DNA of 64,000 bases from Maritalea sp049801075 (GTDB lineage Bacteria; Pseudomonadota; Alphaproteobacteria; Rhizobiales; Devosiaceae), in NCBI RefSeq assembly GCF_049801075.1, contig NZ_JBNAGG010000001.1, forward strand, positions 620,001 through 684,000. The letters run 5' to 3'. The notes below the pieces were generated by a model that was given only the letters and a program-made list of their open reading frames with translations, was not told where the DNA came from and searched no databases. The position numbers and the translations under genes were made by a program. Positions 25,499 to 33,973 of this stretch are shown here, in pieces; the first letter of the stretch is position 1; each line of letters begins with the position of its first letter.

Positions 25499-26248
25499 AT
25501 GGATATTGTGCCAAACCGACTAGAAGGCAAAACCGCACTTGTCACCGCCGCGGGCCAAGGCATTGGTCGCGCAATTGCCGAGCGATTGCGGGACGAAGGC
25601 GCTAACGTTTTTGCGTCCGATATCAATGGAGATTTGTTGCCGGATTTAAGCGGCACAACCAACAGCGTCTTAGACGCAACGGATCAATCTGCGATTGCCG
25701 ATTATGTCGAGCAGTTTAAGCAGATTGACGTCTTGGTGCACGCAGTGGGCTACGTGCACCAAGGCACGATTGAAGAGACAAATGCCGATGCATGGCAACG
25801 ATCTATCGATATTACCCTCACCAGCGCCTACAATGTTATTGGTGCCGCAATTCCAAAGATGAAAGCCCAAGGCGGCTCGATCATCACCATCGGCTCAGTC
25901 GCCAGCTCCATTAAAGGCTTCCCCAAACGCGTAGCCTATGGCGCAGCCAAAGGCGGCATCATTGGCCTCACCAAGGCCATCGCCGCCGACTATGTCGACA
26001 TCGGCATCCGATGCAACAGCGTCTGCCCGGGTACCGTAGACAGCCCCAGCCTACGCGACCGCATTTCAGAATTGGCCGAGCAGATGGGCAGCGAAGAGCA
26101 AGCCCTACAGTTCTTCATAGAACGCCAACCCACAGGCCGCTTCGGCACCAGCGAAGAAATAGCAGGCATCTGCGCCTTCCTAGCCTCAAACGAAAGCGCC
26201 CTCATCACCGGCCAAGCCATCAATATTGATGGGGGGATTACGATTTAG
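25499..26248 (+). CDS. SDR oxidoreductase, 2-keto-3-deoxy-sugar-acid 4-dehydrogenase type
   Basis: The 249-residue protein has the NAD-binding LVTAAGQGIGRAIAERL, the catalytic YGAAKGG, and NIDGGITI at the C-terminus. The A-A-G-Q-G-I-G variant of the nucleotide loop is the one found in 2-keto-3-deoxy-L-fuconate dehydrogenases. Paired with the preceding FAH hydrolase it completes a non-phosphorylated route from a 2-keto-3-deoxy acid through a 2,4-diketo acid to pyruvate and a hydroxy acid. GGAGGGG precedes the ATG. Last gene of the GntR-controlled operon. Confidence 0.88.
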   Translation: MDIVPNRLEGKTALVTAAGQGIGRAIAERLRDEGANVFASDINGDLLPDLSGTTNSVLDATDQSAIADYVEQFKQIDVLVHAVGYVHQGTIEETNADAWQRSIDITLTSAYNVIGAAIPKMKAQGGSIITIGSVASSIKGFPKRVAYGAAKGGIIGLTKAIAADYVDIGIRCNSVCPGTVDSPSLRDRISELAEQMGSEEQALQFFIERQPTGRFGTSEEIAGICAFLASNESALITGQAINIDGGITI

Positions 26249-26327
26249 TATGAGGATGTTCAGTTTATCTATCGCAAAAGCATATTCACGACAAATTTAG
26301 AGCGCCAACCCGCTTAACATTCTAAAA

Positions 26328-26840
26328 TCAACTCAAGCAATCAGTATGGTAAGGTGATGCAAAAGGTTCGATAAACACACCGTCTACATCTGGCACCCTA
26401 AAATCCTGTTCTGATCCAATATATACATATAAATCATAGCCAAAATGGACATAGGTATTCTTATCTGCGTTGGCGCACACCCAAAGCATTTCTCGCAAAC
26501 TCAATCGAAAAAGCACTTCAAACTCCAGAATATCGACGTTGGAGCCTTCAGATAGTTTACTCAAAACCGGATGGTCAGATAACTTTTCAAGTTGGGGAAT
26601 ACCTGACCGTCTCAGCGGGAGTTCGACTTCAACCTCCGATATCGTCAAGCTCCTAATTTGCAGCCGACTAAAAATTTCCCTAGCCGCTTCCCAATATGCA
26701 TCTTCTTGAGCAAGATAGTCCTCAGCTGTGAGCGAATATCTTTCGCCGATGTCAGAGGCGGAAGTCCAATCATTCAACAAGTAGGCGCCCGCATTAGTCC
26801 GATTGGTCGGCAAATATTTTGAGATACGCACTTCTGTCAT
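26328..26840 (-). CDS. Hypothetical protein, possible immunity-like protein
   Basis: I do not recognise this 170-residue, acidic, soluble protein. It has no signal peptide or membrane segment. A YVHFGYDLYVYIG stretch followed by GVFIEPFASPYH at the C-terminus recalls single-domain immunity or SMI1-like proteins, but no family call is possible by eye. It is AT-richer than the operons on either side and stands with two more orphan genes on the same strand, suggesting acquired DNA. Confidence 0.55.
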   Translation of the reverse strand: MTEVRISKYLPTNRTNAGAYLLNDWTSASDIGERYSLTAEDYLAQEDAYWEAAREIFSRLQIRSLTISEVEVELPLRRSGIPQLEKLSDHPVLSKLSEGSNVDILEFEVLFRLSLREMLWVCANADKNTYVHFGYDLYVYIGSEQDFRVPDVDGVFIEPFASPYHTDCLS

Positions 26841-27002
26841 TTACTTAATCTCCAAATCTCAAAAGCATTTCCAATCGCTTTGCAACATTCCTTCAGAAGA
26901 TGAATAAAATTCATATTGAGACTTTGCCAGCAAAACGAACCTAACTGAAGACTAGGCGTTGGAAAGCACTAGGCCTCAACGTCTTCTAGTTTACTTTTGC
27001 TG

Positions 27003-27335
27003 TTATCTTGCATGCGATTTGCGCCAGTTTTTCCAGCATATTTTAGCAACCGCCCTTAATCCCATAATCAGATAAATTAATCCAACCGCGCCGAAAACAA
27101 TAGTTGTATATAGTGCCAGCCCAGACCTTCCCGGTAATGCGAAAGCAAATATTGCAGCGGACGCTAAGGCTGTTAAGACCGCTGCGTGTTTAAAACTTGA
27201 AACCAACAAAGTAAAAATCACAATCGGCCCCAGCCCAAGCAATGTAAACGAGAGATACGCAAGCGTAAGCATATACGGCGCCCCTCTTGGACGTGGGAGA
27301 TGGACAAAGGCCGTTCGAAAGAGCACCTCAAACAT
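27003..27335 (-). CDS. Hypothetical small membrane protein
   Basis: The 110-residue product has about three hydrophobic segments (roughly 22-50, 50-68 and 73-93) and a basic tail (CWKNWRKSHAR). No known family was recognised. The start is doubtful: the ATG at 27335 lies inside a 26-bp tandem duplication, while Met22 (27272) would give an 89-residue protein that begins at the first membrane segment. It may be a degraded gene. Confidence 0.4.
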   Translation of the reverse strand: MFEVLFRTAFVHLPRPRGAPYMLTLAYLSFTLLGLGPIVIFTLLVSSFKHAAVLTALASAAIFAFALPGRSGLALYTTIVFGAVGLIYLIMGLRAVAKICWKNWRKSHAR

Positions 27336-27372
27336 CAGTATATAAAGAGCACCTCAAACATCAGTATATAAA
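27321..27372. repeat. 26-bp perfect tandem duplication across a start region
   Basis: Two identical 26-base units (27321-27346 and 27347-27372), each beginning GAGCACCTCAAACATCAG, lie head to tail. On the minus strand the outer copy holds its own ATG and encodes MFEVLFIY followed by a stop that overlaps the inner ATG as TGATG. It is a recent-looking duplication and not part of a larger array. Confidence 0.9.
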
Positions 27373-27668
27373 GCAATGTATAAAAAACGCCCTCTGCGAG
27401 CTTCTTTACCTTGGTGGCCACTAGTTTTTCCTAATATATTTGGTTGGCGAAGTCAGCAGTTTCAGGCAGCAATCAAAAATTGATACGCGAGAATACAATA
27501 CATATTGCAATGGACCGAAAGGTGTACCTAACAAATGTCGCGTAAATTTGACCATTTGAGTTACCAACGAAGCGGACCGACTTCTGCATAGGCTCGGGTT
27601 ACATTTTAGGCTGAATGAGGCTTTGAGAAGTTGCCGTTTTTCATAGGCTGCACTCTCCGCCCCAAAAC
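27373..27668. other. Non-coding AT-rich spacer with no recognised feature
   Basis: No convincing frame, RNA gene, hairpin or repeat was seen between the tandem duplication and the next hypothetical gene. It may hold decayed coding sequence. Confidence 0.5.
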
Positions 27669-28298
27669 TTAGGTCTCGGCGGTTTCCGGTAGCTGCAAAT
27701 GATCTTTGAAATACCGACTCGCACCTAAACTATCCATAACTTGGTGAAGTCTGAACATCATCGGTGCTGGAATTTCAAATTTCGCCTGGGAAAATGCATC
27801 AACCAATGTTTCTCCAGCCAACTCAACTTCGTCGTCATTCAGCAAATTTAGCACGTCGGCGATATGATCAGTTGACAAAATTTTGGATTGGCAAACCAAA
27901 ATGCGCAGCTGATTAGCGGCAGAGAATCTTGTTTCGAACATGTCGTGGACGTTCGAATACTCACCTATCAATTCCGGAGCACTTTCAACCATTTGCTTCA
28001 GTTTAGACAATGCTTTTCTGTCAAATTCTCTAACCAAAGTCCAAAATTCAACGTCCGATATTGGTCGCCAACGCATTGTAAGGTGATCATCATGCTTCAG
28101 GTCTTGTACGATTATAAAATCATTCAGACCGGCGATCAGGATTTCACACTCATCCCAATAAAACTCAAACAATCCATTACCATCATAACCTGAAAGTTGT
28201 GTTTGATTTTTAGAACCTTTAAATTTTGGTGCATCGATAGGCCATGTTATTGCCAACACCAGATACACGTCACCAGTTCTCTTAAGTCTAACCTTCAT
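27669..28298 (-). CDS. Hypothetical protein
   Basis: I do not recognise this 209-residue soluble protein. It is acidic in the middle and mixed helical, with no signal peptide, transmembrane segment or catalytic motif visible. The long single frame with balanced composition supports a real gene. It is AT-richer than the flanking operons and forms a small same-strand patch with two other orphans. A role as an immunity or antitoxin-like protein is only a guess from size and context. Confidence 0.55.
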   Translation of the reverse strand: MKVRLKRTGDVYLVLAITWPIDAPKFKGSKNQTQLSGYDGNGLFEFYWDECEILIAGLNDFIIVQDLKHDDHLTMRWRPISDVEFWTLVREFDRKALSKLKQMVESAPELIGEYSNVHDMFETRFSAANQLRILVCQSKILSTDHIADVLNLLNDDEVELAGETLVDAFSQAKFEIPAPMMFRLHQVMDSLGASRYFKDHLQLPETAET

Positions 28299-28562
28299 AT
28301 ATAAACATCACCGTCTAAAATCATTTTAATAAAAAACTAAATTAGTAGGCGCATTCCTACGTGTGGCTGAATTCTTAAATCAAAATACAATAAACAACTA
28401 CCTATAAAATTTATCAGTCAAGCTTCAATCCAATCATTAGCATTAGCTTAAGTGCTGCATCACTTGTTCAACTACCATCCGGCTGAGCCGAGGTGAAGGC
28501 GTTACGATGTTGACGATTTATGTTTATATCGTAGCAAATTAGGTGACTTAGCTACCTGGCAC

Positions 28563-28588
28563 AAAAAAGCCCGCTCCGAGGAGCGGGC
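28563..28588 (-). terminator. Rho-independent terminator of the peptide-type ABC operon
   Basis: Reading the minus strand, the stem GCCCGCTC / GAGCGGGC (8 bp, four-base loop; a ninth pair is possible) is followed by six T residues. It lies 30 bases after the stop of the solute-binding protein gene and ends the minus-strand transcript. Confidence 0.88.
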
Positions 28589-28617
28589 CAAGTTGCTCGT
28601 CTAGGGTCAAGAGGAGC

Positions 28618-30189
28618 TTATTCGCAAACCCACCGCATGGTGTGGAAGTTGTATTCAAAGCTTTGCATTGGCACCCAAGAGAAACCTTCAAGACATTTTG
28701 AGAAGGCCACTTGGCTGGTTTGGGTCAGCAAGAACACGTCTGATTGTTGATCCACCAGATAACGCTGCAAATCTTTGTAGATTTCGTTCTGAGCGTCGAT
28801 ATCGCCCTCGCCGCGGGCTTGTTCGATCAACTCATCTACCTTGTCGTCCAACACCCATTCCATGGAGGTCCAAGTGCCTTGGGCGCGTGAGTGATATTGG
28901 GGGTAGAAGAAGCTATCGGGCGATGGATATGTCGCACCATAGAACACTTCGTTGATGGCAGGCGTTGTTTCAGCGGAGCTGGCCAACTCTGTCATCCGGT
29001 TCCATGGCTCCGGCTTCATGATCGTATTGAACCCAACCTGGTCCAAATTCGATTTCATTAGCAGCGCAATTTCTTCTTCAAAGGCCAGACCAGCCACAAA
29101 CATGATCTCAATCGGGATTGCGCCCGCATTGGCATATTTGCTCATGGCCACATGCTCTTTAGCCTTTTCAAGATTATATTCTGGCATGGCCAGATCATCG
29201 AGATAGGCAGCGGCGAACACTTTCGGCATTGGGCCAGCAAGTGGCTCGCCAGGCAACAATTGCGACCGGATGGTTTCATAGTCTGTTGCATAGGCAATGG
29301 CCTTGCGGATGTGCACATCGTCCGTTGGCGCAATTTGATGGTTCAGCTTCAAATAGAAGTTGGTCGCCGTTGGGAATGATTCAATGCGATAACCTTCGAT
29401 TTTGCTGATCGCATCATAGGTCTCCTGCGCCTGCCCGTCTGATGACATAGACAGTTCGCCAGAAGCGGCCAGCGCTTTCACGGTGGCTTCTTCATTGGTC
29501 ACCACAAAGCGCACTTCATCAACGGGTTGATCGCTCCAACCCAAATGATAGCCATCATATTTCTTGATGGTCATGGTGGCGCCACGGTCCCAATTGGTCA
29601 TCATATAGGCGCCAGCACCAATGCTGTTATTGGCCAAATAATCCTGCGCCCATGGGTCACTATCGGTTTTGTTGGCGTCTGCCACGTCGGAGTTGACCAC
29701 GAACAGGATCGGCGTGTTGGTCAAGAACGGTGTGTAGACTTTGTTCAGTTTGAACTCGACGGTACGATCATCCAGCGCTTTGACCGAATTTTCATCCAGT
29801 ACGCCTTCAAACAAATAGGCAGGGCCTTCGTTTAGTGCCAGCAGACGGCCCACAGAATAAGCCACGTCTTTCGCTTCAACTGGCGAACCATCTTGGAAGG
29901 TCGCGCCTTCTTTTAGCGTGAAGGTGTAGGTCAGCGTATCCTCAGATACTGTCCAGCTCTCTGCCAGATTGGGCAAGATATTGCCTTCTGAATCGAGCGT
30001 GGTCAGCGCGTCATAAAGGTTCACGCCAGCCATATATTCTGTGTAGTCGTTGATTTTTGCCGGGTCGATGGTGCCGAAAATCTGCACCACATTGACCGTT
30101 GCCACATTGTCGGCAAATGAGGGTAAGGCATAGCCAGAAATAGCAGTACTCGCTGCCAGTCCCAGCAGTAGTTTCTTTGCAATCCGCAT
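28618..30189 (-). CDS. ABC transporter substrate-binding protein, family 5 (peptide/nickel/opine type)
   Basis: The 523-residue precursor has a signal peptide (MRIAKKLLLGLAASTAISG..., ending A-L-P-S-F-A) and the SBP_bac_5 pattern: NLAESWTVSEDTLTYTFTLKEGATFQDGSPVEAKDV in two adjoining parts, and VRFVVTNEEATVKALAASGE. These periplasmic proteins bind peptides, opines or other polar compounds. AAAGGAGG precedes the ATG. It is the last gene of the minus-strand operon, the opposite of the usual order, and is followed by a terminator. Confidence 0.92.
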   Translation of the reverse strand: MRIAKKLLLGLAASTAISGYALPSFADNVATVNVVQIFGTIDPAKINDYTEYMAGVNLYDALTTLDSEGNILPNLAESWTVSEDTLTYTFTLKEGATFQDGSPVEAKDVAYSVGRLLALNEGPAYLFEGVLDENSVKALDDRTVEFKLNKVYTPFLTNTPILFVVNSDVADANKTDSDPWAQDYLANNSIGAGAYMMTNWDRGATMTIKKYDGYHLGWSDQPVDEVRFVVTNEEATVKALAASGELSMSSDGQAQETYDAISKIEGYRIESFPTATNFYLKLNHQIAPTDDVHIRKAIAYATDYETIRSQLLPGEPLAGPMPKVFAAAYLDDLAMPEYNLEKAKEHVAMSKYANAGAIPIEIMFVAGLAFEEEIALLMKSNLDQVGFNTIMKPEPWNRMTELASSAETTPAINEVFYGATYPSPDSFFYPQYHSRAQGTWTSMEWVLDDKVDELIEQARGEGDIDAQNEIYKDLQRYLVDQQSDVFLLTQTSQVAFSKCLEGFSWVPMQSFEYNFHTMRWVCE

Positions 30190-30229
30190 ATTAGTCCTCC
30201 TTTTGAAATTGAATTCTATCCCTGTCCCT

Positions 30230-31324
30230 CTAGTTGAGGGCTTCTAATTTTTGATAATCGAGGTCGTAGCCAAAGTAGCGTGGCCCCGCGAGTTCTATGC
30301 CATGGTCCGTGCGCCATTGCGGGTCGCACGGCAGGCCAAACACAATCACGCGGAAGCCATATCGAATTTGTTCGGTTGTGATGGGTTGCCCTGTTTCCAA
30401 ATCCAGCAAGCAGATCAGATCTGGCGTGATCGCCTTTGGCTTTCCGTCAGCCGTTTTGGCCAGCAGGAATTCATTTTGAAATTCCAGCGAAATGCTCTCA
30501 CCATCATATGAGCCCAAGCCTTCGATGGTGCATGAACCGCGGGCAAATCCGCCTTCGGTTTTGCGGTCCACATCCATCACGCGACCCTCAAACAGCGAAA
30601 CGCCATTGAGGTCTGTTGAAAGCTTGTGCACCGGGTTGCGATTTGCAGCCTGCTCCTCATGGATGATGCGGCCAATGGAATTGATCAGTGACATAGAGCC
30701 ACGCAAAATTGCCTTTTTGGCCTGCGCTCCAGTCATCGGGTAAAGGGCGATCAGCCCTGCCCCGCCCATTTCAATGGTGATCACTCGCGCGAACTTTTCA
30801 GTCGACAAATTATCGACTGTGTTCAGTACTAGTGAATTGCCCTTCTCATCGGCCATCACCATTGGACATGCCGTAATGTCGTGCATGGTCATGGATACCA
30901 TTTGTAACTCTGGGAACGCCCGCCCCATGCCATCGCCATCAACAATGGGCAGGCCCACGCCTGCGGCCACCGCGATCGGGATGGTGGAGTTTAGGCCGCC
31001 CGCCTCAATACAGAAGATCGCATCCGCCTTTTTGCCGAGATAATCTTCCAGTGATTTCAATGCATTATTGGCTTCATCGCCACGCGGCAGTTTTTCCAAC
31101 ATAACTGTCGGCGCGCCCATCATGGCGACGGGTATCACCAAGGCATCATCTGCCAAGCTGTCCACATCCACCACATCTACCGGGCCGTTAGCGCGGATGG
31201 CCTGTTCGGCCATCAACCGCCCGATATAAGGATCGCCGCCGCCGCCAGTGCCCAGAAAGGCACCGCCTAGGGCGATATTTTTCATGTCCCCAAGGTCGAT
31301 CTTTTTCAAAATATCAGCGGACAT
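30230..31324 (-). CDS. DUF917 family protein (copy B)
   Basis: The 364-residue protein starts at the ATG at 31324, which overlaps the upstream stop as TAATG; the longer frame is spurious. It has the DUF917 marks ALGGAFLGTGGGGDPYIGRLM, PVAMMGAPTVMLEKLPRGDE, EAGGLNSTIPIAVAAG and PIVDGDGMGRAFPELQM. The family is found beside hydantoinase-type HyuA proteins and has been linked to S-methyl-thiohydantoin desulfuration; its reaction in this operon is unknown. It is homologous to the adjacent copy A, so the pair may form a heteromer. Confidence 0.88.
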   Translation of the reverse strand: MSADILKKIDLGDMKNIALGGAFLGTGGGGDPYIGRLMAEQAIRANGPVDVVDVDSLADDALVIPVAMMGAPTVMLEKLPRGDEANNALKSLEDYLGKKADAIFCIEAGGLNSTIPIAVAAGVGLPIVDGDGMGRAFPELQMVSMTMHDITACPMVMADEKGNSLVLNTVDNLSTEKFARVITIEMGGAGLIALYPMTGAQAKKAILRGSMSLINSIGRIIHEEQAANRNPVHKLSTDLNGVSLFEGRVMDVDRKTEGGFARGSCTIEGLGSYDGESISLEFQNEFLLAKTADGKPKAITPDLICLLDLETGQPITTEQIRYGFRVIVFGLPCDPQWRTDHGIELAGPRYFGYDLDYQKLEALN

Positions 31325-32427
31325 TATGCTCCTCCCAATTCTGCGCGATCGAGCGGTGTAAAGCTCAATTCTGGATAGCCGAACGCGGCTGGCCCAATCA
31401 CATCTAGTGCGCGTGGCGTGCGCAGCAAATCGTGGCAAGGCAGCGCCAATACGGCGATCCGCTGGCCGTAGCGCAACACTTCGGTTGTGATCGGCAGGCC
31501 AGTATCTGCATCCAGCACCACAATCAGGTCAGGCACGCAGACTTCCATTTCGCCATCACGCCAAAACACCAGAAACTCGTTCTGAATGGCAATTTCGCCG
31601 CGTTCGCCTTGGTTGTTGCCAAAGCCTTCCAAATGGATATGCCCGCGGGCAAACCCGCCCTTCAGATGCCGTTCAAGATCAACAATCTTGCCTGTCATCA
31701 GCAGCTTGCCGGTTTCTTGCTTGAGCACAGTGGCAATTGGGTCGAGATTGCGCGCTTGCGCGTCTAGAACCGCCTGCCCCAAAGATAAGGCTTGTGTAAT
31801 CGTGTTCGGCACTGCGGCCTTCTTCACGAAGTCACCCCGCATTGGCGCCATGGCGATTGCCGCCGCTGCGCCCATAGACACAACTGTGGCCCGCGCAATG
31901 GTTTCCACCCACACTTCATCGCGCGTGTTGCGGATCACCACCACATTGTCCTTCTCATCTGCCATGGCGGCAGGTGTGGATTTGTGGCCGTAGATTGACC
32001 AGGTGCACATTTGCATTTCCGGGAAGGCACGGCCCATGCCGTCGCCATCTACAACGGGAATGCCTGCTTGCGCTGCTGTCAACATCGGCTCCATGGCGTT
32101 TGCGCCGCCAATTTCCGATGAAATCAGTGCATCCACCTTGCAATCGAGTTCCTGCTCGATGGCGCGCAGGGCGCGCAAGCATTCGTCGCCACGTTCGATC
32201 TTTTCAACGCCGACCACTGGGGCGCCGATGCCACCAAGTGACACCACCAACGCATCATCCGGCAGTTCATCGAGCGGGATCACGTCAATCTTATTGCCTT
32301 TGCGCAATTCCTGCCGACAGCGCCACTTCCCGATATAGGGGTTGCCGCCGCCGCCCGTACCCAAAATGGCTGCGCCAATTTCAACAGCGTCCAAATCGCT
32401 GTCTTCAATTTTCCGCACCTTATCCAT
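31324..32427 (-). CDS. DUF917 family protein (copy A)
   Basis: The 367-residue protein starts at the ATG at 32427, overlapping the end of the HyuA-type gene by 8 bases. Motifs parallel copy B: AAILGTGGGGNPYIGKW, LGGIGAPVVGVEKIERGDE, EIGGANAMEPMLTAAQAG and PVVDGDGMGRAFPEMQM. The two differ widely outside these motifs, so this is an old duplication and not a recent one. Coupled translation with HyuA on one side and copy B on the other suggests that the three products work together. Confidence 0.88.
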   Translation of the reverse strand: MDKVRKIEDSDLDAVEIGAAILGTGGGGNPYIGKWRCRQELRKGNKIDVIPLDELPDDALVVSLGGIGAPVVGVEKIERGDECLRALRAIEQELDCKVDALISSEIGGANAMEPMLTAAQAGIPVVDGDGMGRAFPEMQMCTWSIYGHKSTPAAMADEKDNVVVIRNTRDEVWVETIARATVVSMGAAAAIAMAPMRGDFVKKAAVPNTITQALSLGQAVLDAQARNLDPIATVLKQETGKLLMTGKIVDLERHLKGGFARGHIHLEGFGNNQGERGEIAIQNEFLVFWRDGEMEVCVPDLIVVLDADTGLPITTEVLRYGQRIAVLALPCHDLLRTPRALDVIGPAAFGYPELSFTPLDRAELGGA

Positions 32428-33961
32428 TGAGGTCCCCCACAACTTTGAGGCGAATGCGGGTGGCGTTGCCTGGCAAATAGGCCAATGGCACATCTTCTTG
32501 GTCCAGCAATTCAATACTCTCAGGCTTCGCGCCCGCGGCAATCGCTTTGTCTGTCGCTTCTTTCCGCGCTTCACTGAGTGCTTGATCGCGTGAGATTTCC
32601 GACAGGCTGTAAATCCGGTCCACTTCGCCACTAATCTGCCCAATGGCCGCACCAACTGCGTTGGCCACAGCAAAATTTTCAGGCCGCTTCACGGGTAGAT
32701 CAGCAATTTGATCTGGGATCAGGATTGAGCCGCCGCCCACTGCTAGAACAGGAATAGGGTCTGGCGAAACGCGCATGCGTTCCACGGCGTTGGTGATCAT
32801 ATCGTCAATCTGAGCTTTGATCTGTTTCAGCTTTTCTTCGCCCAGCTCGCGTGCTGGGCCCGCATCACCAATGTCAGCAATGCCCAAACCGACAGCAATA
32901 TCAGTCGAAGTCAGCGTATTGCCGCCAAACAATTTGCCTTCTTCATGAATGCGATAGCCCACAGATTTTGGGCCAATCTTCGCCGGATCAGTTGGCTCAA
33001 TGATTGTGCCGCCGCCCAAAGCGATGGAAAACACGTCTGGCATACGGAAGTTTGTACGCACGCCGCCCACATCAACTGATGTGCTGGCTGGCCGTGGAAA
33101 GCCTTTAACAAGTGCGCCGACATCAGTTGAGGTGCCGCCCACGTCCGCGACAATGGCATTTTGCTCGCCCGTCAGAAACGATGCGCCGCGCATGGAGTTT
33201 GTTGGGCCACTGGCAAAAGTCAAAACTGGATAGGCTTGCACAAATTCTGACCCCATCAAGGTGCCATCATTTTGCGTGATAAAATAGGGGCATGTCAGAT
33301 TCAGTGATTGCAGCGCCCGGCGGAATGCATCCACCGTGTGCGTGCTCAAATTGCGCAAAGACGCATTCATGATGGCCGCGTTTTCGCGCTCCAAGATGCC
33401 CAAGCGACCAATCTCGCTAGATAGCGTGAAATTGGCATTTGGCAGGCGCTTTTTCATGATCGCGGCTGCGCGTTTTTCCATATCGTCATTGACAGGGCTG
33501 AACACAGAGCAAATAGCAATTGTTTCGATGTTCTTCGCCGCAATTTCATCTGCGATTTTGGTCAGTTCGTCTTCGTCGATTTTCGAAATCTCGCGGCCGT
33601 CAAATTCGTTGCCGCCTGCTGCCATCCAATAGTGGCCGCCAACTGCCTCGCGAATATCATCTGGCCAATCCACCATCGGTGGCAAGCATTGCGCCGCGGG
33701 CAAGCAAAGGCGAACCGCTGCGGTTTCAGACATGTTGCGCCGCTCCACCACTGCGTTGGTGAAGTGGGTTGTGCCGATCATCACGGCTGAAATTTGGTCC
33801 GCGCTGATTTGTGTGTCGTCCAAGGCTTTTTTGATGCTGTTGACCACGCCGGACATCACATCTGAAGTGGTTGGCGATTTCACGCCCACAAGCACCTTAT
33901 CGCCGTGCATAATCACCGCATCGGTGTTGGTGCCGCCTACATCTATGCCAATTCGGTACAT
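32420..33961 (-). CDS. Hydantoinase/oxoprolinase family protein (HyuA-like, short form)
   Basis: The 513-residue protein has the actin-like ATPase fold of N-methylhydantoinase A and 5-oxoprolinase: N-terminal YRIGIDVGGTNTDAVI, IGTTHFTNAVVER, LTFASGPTNSMRGA, and VADVGGTSTDVGALVKGFPRP. It is shorter than the 680-700-residue HyuA proteins, as is usual for forms paired with DUF917 and not with HyuB; no HyuB gene is present. The family uses ATP to open cyclic amides. Substrate unknown; the dipeptide-type importer upstream in the operon likely brings it in. Confidence 0.87.
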   Translation of the reverse strand: MYRIGIDVGGTNTDAVIMHGDKVLVGVKSPTTSDVMSGVVNSIKKALDDTQISADQISAVMIGTTHFTNAVVERRNMSETAAVRLCLPAAQCLPPMVDWPDDIREAVGGHYWMAAGGNEFDGREISKIDEDELTKIADEIAAKNIETIAICSVFSPVNDDMEKRAAAIMKKRLPNANFTLSSEIGRLGILERENAAIMNASLRNLSTHTVDAFRRALQSLNLTCPYFITQNDGTLMGSEFVQAYPVLTFASGPTNSMRGASFLTGEQNAIVADVGGTSTDVGALVKGFPRPASTSVDVGGVRTNFRMPDVFSIALGGGTIIEPTDPAKIGPKSVGYRIHEEGKLFGGNTLTSTDIAVGLGIADIGDAGPARELGEEKLKQIKAQIDDMITNAVERMRVSPDPIPVLAVGGGSILIPDQIADLPVKRPENFAVANAVGAAIGQISGEVDRIYSLSEISRDQALSEARKEATDKAIAAGAKPESIELLDQEDVPLAYLPGNATRIRLKVVGDLNG

Positions 33962-33973
33962 TGTCCCCTCGCT

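Noticed and set aside
27321..27372. CRISPR-like repeat
   Set aside because: Only two units with no spacer; a simple tandem duplication.
31324..32673. Longer DUF917 frame starting at 32673
   Set aside because: The first 82 residues are a basic, low-quality extension over the end of the HyuA gene; the ATG at 32427 in the 8-base overlap begins the conserved domain.
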